Part shown: positions 24,922 to 31,312 of the stretch, in pieces
Layout of the letters: each line of letters begins with the position of its first letter
How positions within the stretch are numbered: the first letter of the stretch is position 1
From: a bacterium
Lineage (GTDB): Bacteria > JAHJDO01
Direction: 5' to 3'
Length of the DNA stretch: 31,312 bases
NCBI GenBank assembly: GCA_030652805.1
Contig: JAUSPT010000102.1
Coordinates: 1-31,312 of the forward strand
Program-made: the position numbers and the translations under genes
Notes under the pieces: generated by a model
What the model saw: the letters and a program-made list of their open reading frames with translations, nothing else
Told to the model about the DNA's origin: nothing
The model's database searches: none

Positions 24922-25696
24922 ACTCAATTGTTCCCTCTGTAATACGTCTGGATATACCGGAATCTAACCTGAGAATCAAGGCGCCATCAGGGTCGATTCC
25001 AACTGCTTGACCTTCTACAACCTCATTTTGCAAAATCGCTCTGACTTGTTTGCCAAGAATAGAAGACATTTCTTTCCATTCCTCAAACAGCAGACTTCCT
25101 TCTCCCTTTTTTAGATATAAAGAAACCTTCTCTATTTCAAATAACACTTTCTGTATGAGCTTCACTCGTGATACTTTCTTAGCGCATTCCATTTTTAACG
25201 AGGTAGCTTTACCACATAAATCACTTGGAAAATCATCTTCATCTAAATTCACATTTATTCCAAAGCCTATAACTATAAAACCAGTTTTCGTTCTTCTTTT
25301 TTCTATAAGAATTCCACAAACTTTTTTCCCTCTTATTACTACATCATTTGGCCACTTAATATAAGCAGGTAGAAATGTTGTCTCCCTTATTGCCTTACAA
25401 ATAGCAACAGATGCTCCAATAGTGAGCAGATTTAGTCTTTCTGAAAGCATATTTGATTTCAATATAATTGAGCACAGAATGCACTTTTGTGGCAGAGAAA
25501 ACCACACTCGACCTAATCTACCTCTTCCTTTTGTTTGCCCTTCTGCTAGAATAACAACACCTTCTGTATTATGTCTTTCAGCCAACGATAACGCTACATC
25601 ACTTGTGGAAGATGTTTTATTATAAATATATATTTTCTGCCCTATTATCTGGGTCCCTAGACCAGCTTTGATTGTGTCTTCAGAAAACTCTTCCAT
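24905..25696 (-). CDS. birA: Biotin-[acetyl-CoA carboxylase] ligase without DNA-binding domain
   Basis: This enzyme attaches biotin to carboxylase carrier domains. The 263 residues hold the biotinyl-AMP site GRGRLGRVW (57-65), SIILKS, YIKWPNDVVIRGKKVCGILIE and FVIGFGINVNLDE, then a C-terminal SH3-like domain (VEGQAVGIDPDGALILRL). There is no N-terminal winged helix, so unlike E. coli BirA it is not expected to repress biotin genes. ATG 25696 follows an AT-rich repeat. The coaX start overlaps its 3' end by about 17-23 bp. Confidence 0.93.
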   Translation of the reverse strand: MEEFSEDTIKAGLGTQIIGQKIYIYNKTSSTSDVALSLAERHNTEGVVILAEGQTKGRGRLGRVWFSLPQKCILCSIILKSNMLSERLNLLTIGASVAICKAIRETTFLPAYIKWPNDVVIRGKKVCGILIEKRRTKTGFIVIGFGINVNLDEDDFPSDLCGKATSLKMECAKKVSRVKLIQKVLFEIEKVSLYLKKGEGSLLFEEWKEMSSILGKQVRAILQNEVVEGQAVGIDPDGALILRLDSGISRRITEGTIEYVICR

Positions 25697-25714
25697 ATTC
25701 CATATCCAATTAAA

Positions 25715-25745
25715 AATTAAGAATTAAGAATTAAGAATTCTTAAT
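25715..25745. repeat. AT-rich simple repeat (three 7-bp units) plus palindrome at the nadC 3' end
   Basis: AATTAAG is repeated three times (25715-25735) and runs into a 16-base palindrome around an EcoRI-type centre (ATTAAGAATTCTTAAT). It provides the last codons and stop of nadC (RILNS-stop) and the short gap before birA. Confidence 0.8.
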
Positions 25746-26590
25746 GATATATCCATTGATTTTGCGGAATGAGTTAGCTTGCCAACAGAAATTCTATCAA
25801 CCCCGCATTTTGCTATCTTTTCAACGTTATCAAGAGTTACATCTCCGGAGACCTCTATCTCTGGTAAATTTTTAATTTTGAATTTTGAATTATTAATTAA
25901 GGAAACCGCCTTTTTGATAGTCTGTATGTCCATGTTGTCCAGCATGATTATATCCACTTTGGATTGGAGCGCTTCCCTAAACTGCGATAAATTCTCTGCT
26001 TCTATCTCAATCTTTATGTTTTTGGGAACTTTCCTTCTAATAGTCTGCACAAGTTCCTCTATATTCCCATTCGCTATCTTTAGATGATTATCTTTTATTA
26101 ATACCATATCATAAAGCCCCATTCTATGATTCTGCCCTCCGCCAACGCTTACCGCATATTTTTCTATATCGCGCAATCCGGGAGTAGTTTTTCTTGTGTC
26201 AAATATTCTTGCTTTATAAGGTTTGACTTTTTCTACATACTCTCTTGTTAATGTTGCGATTCCTGAAAGCCTTTGCAAAAAATTAAGAGCTGTTCTTTCT
26301 CCAGCCAAAATGGGAGTTACATGTCCTGATAATTCAGCTATTACATCCCCTTTCTTAACCTCTGTTCCATCCTTAACTAAGAATTGGAAGTTAATCTTAT
26401 TATCAAGTGTTTCAAATACAGCCTTTGCTATTTCCAGTCCGGCAATTACTCCCCGCTGCTTTACTATAATTTTAGCTTTAGCATTCCTCTTTTGAAAAGC
26501 ACAAGCTTCTGTAGTAACATCCCCCTTCCAAATATCTTCTTTTAAGGCTGCAGTAACAAGTTCCTTAACTCTATTTCGTGATATGTTCAT
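25724..26590 (-). CDS. nadC: Nicotinate-nucleotide pyrophosphorylase (quinolinate phosphoribosyltransferase)
   Basis: NadC converts quinolinate and PRPP to nicotinate mononucleotide in NAD synthesis. The 288 residues show KEDIWKGDVTTEA, GERTALNFLQRLSGIATLT, DTRKTTPGLRDIEKYAV, GGGQNHRMGLYDMVLIKDNH, IEIEAEN, DIIMLDNMD, EVSGDVTLDNV and GVDRISVGKLTHSA. An 8-10 residue AT-rich insertion (NNSKFKIKNLP, DNA about 25866-25900) lies between the DIIMLDNM strand and the EVSG strand. It appears to come from a dispersed simple repeat. The C terminus RILNS also lies in repeat DNA. The start overlaps the end of the glycosyltransferase gene by 20 bp. nadA and nadB are not in the window. Confidence 0.95.
   Translation of the reverse strand: MNISRNRVKELVTAALKEDIWKGDVTTEACAFQKRNAKAKIIVKQRGVIAGLEIAKAVFETLDNKINFQFLVKDGTEVKKGDVIAELSGHVTPILAGERTALNFLQRLSGIATLTREYVEKVKPYKARIFDTRKTTPGLRDIEKYAVSVGGGQNHRMGLYDMVLIKDNHLKIANGNIEELVQTIRRKVPKNIKIEIEAENLSQFREALQSKVDIIMLDNMDIQTIKKAVSLINNSKFKIKNLPEIEVSGDVTLDNVEKIAKCGVDRISVGKLTHSAKSMDISLRILNS
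25866..25900. repeat. AT-rich simple repeat read in frame within nadC
   Basis: The segment alternates TTAATTTTGAATTTTGAATT-like units and is translated on the minus strand as NNSKFKIKN. Related units sit at the nadC 3' end (25715-25745). Confidence 0.6.
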
Positions 26591-27668
26591 ATAACCTCAT
26601 ATATACCTTCTCTGTTCCTTTAACCATTCTGGACACGTTAAACACTGTTTTTACTCGCCCCAGTCCCCTCTCCCCCATTTCCTTTGCCTCTTCTTTATTG
26701 GAGAGCAACTGTATAATAGCATCTGCCAGTGCTTTTGGATTCTTAGGTGGGGCAAGAATACCTGTTTCTTTATCCACAACAACTTCTGGTATTCCGCCAG
26801 CTGTTGTCGCAACAACTGGTAGCCTCATTAGCATCGCATCCATAAGAGAAGTGCATAATCCTTCAAGATGAGAAGGAAGAACAAAAAGGTCCATTATTGA
26901 TAATAATTCACCAATATCTTTTCGAAACCCGGTAAAGATTACATTTTCTGTGATATCTAATTCCTTAACCTGTTTTTTCAAGGCTTCTTCCAGTTCCCCT
27001 TTGCCAATAATGAGAAAAACCGCATTTGGAAATATTTTTAACACCTCAGGAACAGCATTAAGTAGATATTTATGCCCCTTGTGATCCGTCAGATGCGCAA
27101 TTGTACCAATAATCGGCGAATATTTTGATAAATTAAACTCTTCGTGTAAATATTGAGTATTACCTATGCTGCCAAATTTTCCTATATCTATTCCGCTGTA
27201 AACAACATTTATTTTGGTCTGAGAAACACCTGCATTTATCAGTATATTTTTAATAGCATTGGATATTGCAATTATCTTATTCGCAAGATAATTATATTTT
27301 ATGTTTGAAAAAACATTACGTGCAACCCCAAAATCAACCCTGCGCGTGACAACAAAAGGAACCTTCTTTATCTTTGCAGCAATTGCTCCAATTGTGTGTG
27401 CATGAGATGTATGCGCATGAACAATATCTATTCGTTCATCGGTTATTACTCTGCAGATACCTCTAATAGCCTTAAAATCCAATTCTCCCCGCATTACTAC
27501 AGGACACACTCTGAAATTATTGTTAATAGCCTTTCTTACCAGCACGCTATTTGGCTGAACGGATACAATATTTTCGTGATTCCTGTCTCTTAAGCCATTC
27601 ATAAGATACATCATCTGGACTTCCCCGCCCCTCCAGCCACATTCTGTATTTATATGAAGAATATTCAA
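26571..27668 (-). CDS. Glycosyltransferase family 4 (GT-B fold)
   Basis: The 365-residue protein has the GT4 pattern: an N-terminal Rossmann half with HINTECGWRGGEVQ and IVHAHTSHAHTIGAIAA, the linker NVVYSGIDIGKFG, and a C-terminal nucleotide-sugar half with GTIAHLTDHKGHKYLLNAVP, FLIIGKGELE, VIFTGFRKDIGELLSIMDLFVLPSHLEGL and the E-x7-E region GGIPEVVVDKETG. It probably transfers a sugar to a lipid or surface polysaccharide. The substrate is unknown. The start is TTG 27668 with AAAGGA upstream in the cobU stop region. It may be an LPS enzyme, but its neighbours are cofactor genes, not a glycan cluster. Confidence 0.9.
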   Translation of the reverse strand: MNILHINTECGWRGGEVQMMYLMNGLRDRNHENIVSVQPNSVLVRKAINNNFRVCPVVMRGELDFKAIRGICRVITDERIDIVHAHTSHAHTIGAIAAKIKKVPFVVTRRVDFGVARNVFSNIKYNYLANKIIAISNAIKNILINAGVSQTKINVVYSGIDIGKFGSIGNTQYLHEEFNLSKYSPIIGTIAHLTDHKGHKYLLNAVPEVLKIFPNAVFLIIGKGELEEALKKQVKELDITENVIFTGFRKDIGELLSIMDLFVLPSHLEGLCTSLMDAMLMRLPVVATTAGGIPEVVVDKETGILAPPKNPKALADAIIQLLSNKEEAKEMGERGLGRVKTVFNVSRMVKGTEKVYMRLYEHITK

Positions 27669-27671
27669 AGC

Positions 27672-28199
27672 TTATCCTTTTATTTTAAGTTCTATGCCTG
27701 AAACCATAAAATACACTTCATCTGCCATGCATGCGATGAGTTGGTTGCATCTTCCAGCAATATCTCTGAATTCACGTGCCAATCTGTTTTCAGGGACTAT
27801 GCCCAGTCCTAACTCATTACTCACCACAATAAGTGTAAATTTGGAAGTTTTTACTGTTTTTAATAGCGTCCGAATATCCCCAAGAATGTGGTCTTCCGCC
27901 CCTTCAACACCGAATTTATGTATCATATTAGACAGCCACAATGTGACGCAATCCAAAATAACAGCACCTTCAAAGTTTTTAAATTTGTTTAAAATGTTAA
28001 TATTTATCGGCTCTTCAACTGTCTTCCATGTCAGGCTTCTCTTTGATTTATGCTTCTTGATTCTGTCCGCCATCTCTTTATCCATGGCTTCTGCAGTAGC
28101 CAAAAAGATAACATCCTTTCCAAGTGTTGATGCTAATTTCTCTGCAAAACTGCTCTTACCACTTCTTGCCCCGCCTGTAATGAGAACTATTTTAGCCAT
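27672..28199 (-). CDS. cobU: Adenosylcobinamide kinase / adenosylcobinamide-phosphate guanylyltransferase
   Basis: CobU phosphorylates adenosylcobinamide and then transfers GMP during assembly of the cobalamin nucleotide loop. The 175 residues contain the P-loop GGARSGKS (9-16), a His in RIKKHKSKR (H50) that matches the guanylylated residue of the family, ILDCVTLWLSNMI and VSNELGLGIVPENRLAREFRDIAGRCNQ. It is a lone cob gene here, with no cobalamin riboswitch seen. ATG 28199 has AGGA overlapping the stop region of res 9 bp upstream. Confidence 0.95.
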   Translation of the reverse strand: MAKIVLITGGARSGKSSFAEKLASTLGKDVIFLATAEAMDKEMADRIKKHKSKRSLTWKTVEEPININILNKFKNFEGAVILDCVTLWLSNMIHKFGVEGAEDHILGDIRTLLKTVKTSKFTLIVVSNELGLGIVPENRLAREFRDIAGRCNQLIACMADEVYFMVSGIELKIKG

Positions 28200-28208
28200 A
28201 AGGAATTC

Positions 28209-30833
28209 CTAATCCAACTCACCTACTGTTGCTACCTGTCTATATTTAACATCTTCAAACTCATTAAAATGCGCATAACCGCATTTTATTTTTTGTTTCT
28301 CAGTAATTCTTAATTCCTGCCCCGCTGATTTTGTTTCAGCCACAAAATAAACCGTCTTTTCGTTCTTTTTTATTAACGCCCAGTCGGGGTTATAACTTCC
28401 GATAGGTGTTTTAATTTTAAACCAGAACGGCAGTTTAAAATAGAATTCAATATCATCCCTGTTTTCACACTCTTTTGCAAACTCGTATTCCACATTTGAA
28501 TCAAGCGCTACCAGCTTACTGTAAATCGTCTTATCTTCTTTCGATATTTCAAAGGTTAAATCATTGATATGTATCTCGTAATCCTCGAACAACCTCATTT
28601 CATATTCTTTTGAGCCGATTTTTTCATATTTGATACCGTCAATCATTAAATCATTAAGCACCTCATTTATAGCCTTGATTGAATTATCAAGAAAATACTG
28701 CGGATTAACTAACACATCGCCTATTCTTCCGGATCTGACAAGAATTCCCAGTATCGTAGAACGGGTCAACTCTGTTCTTTCCTGGATATATGACAATAAA
28801 TCCGGTATCTTAAAAATCCCGTCAAGCGAACTAATATAAGATGCCTTTGGTTCGGCCACAATGCCGGCATCATCAAATTCCAATACCGTTTTTGTTGTTT
28901 TAATTACCGTTTTTTTTACGGCTGGCATTTCTTTAACGGCTTTTGCAGCCTTTTGAATTAATTCTTGTGTTTCATAGCGTACGCTGTATATAGTCTTGTG
29001 TTTAATTCTGTCCCGGATTTCTTTAAATTTCTCATCCAATTCAAAACCTTTGCGGTATTTGACCGTTGCTCTTTTTTGTTTGTTCTTAATTCGTCCTTTA
29101 AACGAAACTCCGCAATCTTCTTCAATCTCGGTTTGCAGCTGCTTTGCAAAGTCCTCATAAGCTTCATTTGCTACAACAGTCAGACGGTTAATATTTCTAT
29201 CCTGAATTCTGACACCTTCCTGATTGACGGAAAGTCTTAATCCTCTGCCTATTTCCTGCCTTTTTTTAAGTTCGGACTTCGTTTCATTCAGAGTGCAAAT
29301 CTGAAAAACATTCGGATTGTCCCATCCTTCTCTTAAAGCGGAATGACTAAATATAACCCTTAGCGGCTCATTAATATCCAGAAGCTGCTCTTTGTTTTTC
29401 ATAATAAGTTTAAAGGTATCGCTATCAGCCTGAGTATTCCCCATTGTATCTTTCCATCTGCCTTTCTTATCAGCCGAGAAATATCCGTTATGGACTTCTT
29501 CCGCATCAAAGGGAATTACGCCTTTAAATACCGGTTTGCCTGAGATTTCCCTGTAAATTTCTTCAAACCATTTTGCAAATTTGCCTTTAACGGGCTTCCC
29601 GTCATTGTCATAATCGCGGTAATTGGCAACTCTGTCGATAAAAATTAAGGAGAGTACTTTTATGCCCCTGTCCTTTAATCTTTTTCCCTTGAATAAATGT
29701 TCCTCTACGGTCTTTCGTAATTGAGTTTTCATAACCTCATCGCTAAGACCGCCGAGAGTATCGCCTGTGAATACTGTTTCTCCGTTTGAAAGGTCAATAA
29801 AACCTTCCTCAACATCAATGCCGTTTACAATATACCCGTCTTTATATATTTCCCTTTTACAGGAAAGCTCGTATAAATCGTCGCCGACTTTTGCAGTAAC
29901 GGCTTTTCTTTTCACGCCGTCCTTTGTATTCACATCAATGCTTATTTTTGCGGAAGTTTTTGTTTTGGTCGCGCTCGTTTTTTTTAGAGAAACATAAGCC
30001 TCATTAAAATCATTTTCAGTAACAACCGAGTCAACCTCTATCTGTTTAACCAACCCGAGGTCATAAGCTTTTACCGGATCAAGACTGTAAATCATGTTAT
30101 AGCGGTTTATGTGTGTAGCTGAATAACGCAATGTGCAAAGCGGATTCAGATTTTCAATGGCTTTTTTTCTTATATCCGTTTCCATATTCTGCGGTTCGTC
30201 CACTATTACAAACGGGTTTGTCGCCTGTATGAATTCAATCGGGCGCTTACCCGTCAATTTATCATTAGGTTTGTTGATTATATTTTCATCTTTCGCAAAG
30301 GAATCAATATTGATAACGAGAATCTGAATTGTATTGCTGATTGCAAAATTCCTTAAATTCGAAACCCGTTTTGAATCATACACCACGAAGTTTACGGGAA
30401 CTTTGTCATATAAGCTTTGAAAATGCTCAAAGGTAATTTCAAGATTTTTTAGTACGCCCTCACGAATGGCTATTGAAGGGACAACAACAACAAACTTTTT
30501 GAAGCCGTATTTCCTGTTTAGTTCATAAATCGTTCTGAGATAAACATAGGTTTTGCCTGTCCCTGTTTCCATTTCAACGGAAAAATGCATTCCGTCAAGT
30601 TTATTTGATACCGGAATTTCGTTTTTCTCCTGCATCGCCCGAACATTTTTTAGTATTTGCTCATCTGCGATTGTAAGCCGGTTACCTATACCGCCGTCCG
30701 GCGATAAAAACCCTTCGCTTTCAATGGTAAAACTGAAATCGCCCGTATTTAATGGCTGTCCTTCAAATATGCCGACAGTAGAATTTATCGCATCAATCTG
30801 AAACTGCTGGTTGGGGTCAAAATGGAGTTTCAA
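28209..30833 (-). CDS. Type III restriction enzyme Res subunit (helicase-nuclease)
   Basis: In type III systems the Res subunit uses ATP to move or switch on DNA and cuts when two unmodified sites are found. The 874 residues show helicase motif I METGTGKTY (about 98-106), motif II VDEPQN, LRYSATH, FSHSALREGWDNPNVFQI and EIGRGLRLS. A C-terminal PD-(D/E)xK nuclease is seen as YNPDWALI...YFVAETKSAG. The start is TTG 30833, overlapping the previous stop as TTGA. The matching Mod methyltransferase is not in the window. It could lie beyond the right-hand repeat or be lost. It runs into cobU with a 9-bp gap, so it now heads the cofactor operon. Confidence 0.92.
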   Translation of the reverse strand: MKLHFDPNQQFQIDAINSTVGIFEGQPLNTGDFSFTIESEGFLSPDGGIGNRLTIADEQILKNVRAMQEKNEIPVSNKLDGMHFSVEMETGTGKTYVYLRTIYELNRKYGFKKFVVVVPSIAIREGVLKNLEITFEHFQSLYDKVPVNFVVYDSKRVSNLRNFAISNTIQILVINIDSFAKDENIINKPNDKLTGKRPIEFIQATNPFVIVDEPQNMETDIRKKAIENLNPLCTLRYSATHINRYNMIYSLDPVKAYDLGLVKQIEVDSVVTENDFNEAYVSLKKTSATKTKTSAKISIDVNTKDGVKRKAVTAKVGDDLYELSCKREIYKDGYIVNGIDVEEGFIDLSNGETVFTGDTLGGLSDEVMKTQLRKTVEEHLFKGKRLKDRGIKVLSLIFIDRVANYRDYDNDGKPVKGKFAKWFEEIYREISGKPVFKGVIPFDAEEVHNGYFSADKKGRWKDTMGNTQADSDTFKLIMKNKEQLLDINEPLRVIFSHSALREGWDNPNVFQICTLNETKSELKKRQEIGRGLRLSVNQEGVRIQDRNINRLTVVANEAYEDFAKQLQTEIEEDCGVSFKGRIKNKQKRATVKYRKGFELDEKFKEIRDRIKHKTIYSVRYETQELIQKAAKAVKEMPAVKKTVIKTTKTVLEFDDAGIVAEPKASYISSLDGIFKIPDLLSYIQERTELTRSTILGILVRSGRIGDVLVNPQYFLDNSIKAINEVLNDLMIDGIKYEKIGSKEYEMRLFEDYEIHINDLTFEISKEDKTIYSKLVALDSNVEYEFAKECENRDDIEFYFKLPFWFKIKTPIGSYNPDWALIKKNEKTVYFVAETKSAGQELRITEKQKIKCGYAHFNEFEDVKYRQVATVGELD

Positions 30834-31111
30834 TTTAACTTCTCAATATTCTTGGAAAAATCAAACATTAAGTGATAAAGTTTTATTTCTTTTTTCTTAA
30901 TATCATTATGAATCGAATAATATTGATATCTAAAATCTTTAATAAAACCAACAGATGTTAGTTGCTTTTTAGTATTTGCATCTGCGAAATTATTGCTTAA
31001 TAATCTGTTAATGTTTTTGATGTTGTTAGCGATATTCATTTGTTCAACTACAAAGCCAATCATGCCGTTTAAATATTTATTTGTTGAATACTGGCCACTA
31101 ACAAAGCGCAT
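30830..31111 (-). CDS. Unknown small protein upstream of res, possibly 5'-truncated
   Basis: From ATG 31111 the frame encodes 93 residues, mostly helical, with YLNGMIGFVVEQMNIANNIKNIN and a C terminus ending FSKNIEKLN. I do not recognise it. The frame is open upstream for another 23 codons (to 31180), where it meets the TAA stop carried by the terminal repeat in the same phase. No other start codon lies between, and the ribosome site before ATG 31111 is weak. It may therefore be the 3' part of a gene cut by the repeat. The stop overlaps the res start by 4 bp, so it was or is co-translated with res. Confidence 0.5.
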   Translation of the reverse strand: MRFVSGQYSTNKYLNGMIGFVVEQMNIANNIKNINRLLSNNFADANTKKQLTSVGFIKDFRYQYYSIHNDIKKKEIKLYHLMFDFSKNIEKLN

Positions 31112-31172
31112 AATACCATTCTTGATGTATTCAGCGTTAAGCCCGCTTGTTCCATTAAGGTTTTGATTATCC

Positions 31173-31311
31173 GTTATAGTTTAGTTATAAAAAGTTGATC
31201 TTTTCAACTTTTTTTGCATTTTTACTTTATACGTAGAAACGCCACGACAATTCAAGCTCTCTGCCACCTCCTTTCCAGCTTGATTGATATTGATATATAG
31301 TATCATTTTTT
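31173..31311. repeat. Right copy of 139-bp terminal inverted repeat
   Basis: This is the exact reverse complement of 1-139. It carries the same short frame on the minus strand, its stop (31183-31181) and one copy of the hairpin (31189-31213). Inside it the flanking sequence differs at once from the left side, which has a second 40-bp unit. The last base of the contig (31312) adds one more T to the terminal T-run. Confidence 0.95.
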
Positions 31312-31312
31312 T

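Noticed and set aside
28200-28208. Cobalamin riboswitch before cobU
   Set aside because: Only 9 bp separate res and cobU, and no B12-box-like sequence was seen nearby.
1-31312. Linear plasmid or phage genome with terminal inverted repeats
   Set aside because: The core holds single-copy chromosomal genes (aspS, dnaE, truA, lptABC, coaX). No replication, capsid or telomere-resolution gene is present, so a contig ending at a repeat is simpler.

Overview
The window looks like one complete contig from an AT-rich (GC in the mid-30s % by eye), Gram-negative-type (diderm) bacterium from a poorly characterised lineage. Genes for an LptABC lipopolysaccharide export path, an HD-type c-di-AMP phosphodiesterase, a fused DgkA-PAP2 enzyme, a free-standing URO-D paralogue and an AspRS of apparently non-discriminating type fit an uncultivated phylum such as those near Omnitrophota/Planctomycetota. 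The sequence alone does not allow a name. Most of the window is ordinary chromosome.

Both ends are the same 139-bp sequence in inverted orientation (1-139 and 31173-31311). At the left end its last 40 bp are doubled. Just inside the left copy lie a 23-residue single-membrane-segment peptide and an abutting gene with an HEPN-type ribonuclease motif (309-1466). Just inside the right copy, on the minus strand, lie a small unknown gene and a type III restriction Res subunit (28209-31111). Defence-like genes next to a repeated sequence therefore bracket the housekeeping core.

Region 1 (1512-10274, plus strand) is a tight envelope and translation operon: aspS, a 7TM-HD protein (pgpH-like), ybeY, a DgkA-PAP2 fusion, a CNNM/HlyC-type CBS protein, a DUF502 membrane protein, lptC, lptA and lptB. 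Starts and stops overlap or nearly touch. About 670 bp without a convincing gene follow, between convergent lptB and dnaE.

Region 2 (10947-16126, minus strand) carries a short secretin-domain protein, truA and dnaE. The secretin gene sits between two copies of the first 39 bp of truA, so it appears to have been inserted at the truA start, leaving a 21-codon relic upstream.

Region 3 (16208-20925) carries two half-ABC exporters whose nucleotide-binding sites are degenerate in a complementary way (an apparent heterodimer), a convergent unknown protein with three likely zinc clusters, and a DUF4404-like helical protein. Two plus-strand promoters here sit so close to the start codons that leaderless transcripts are likely.

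Region 4 (20929-28199, minus strand) is a biosynthetic run: cobU, a GT4 glycosyltransferase, nadC, birA, coaX, a URO-D-like protein, leuB and asd. The res gene lies 9 bp upstream of cobU in the same direction.

The observations most worth checking are the truA 5'-end duplication around the secretin gene, the terminal inverted repeats with nearby defence genes, the leader peptide-HEPN pair, the loss of a metal-binding His in the PgpH-like HD domain, and two dispersed-repeat insertions that are read in frame inside lptC and nadC.
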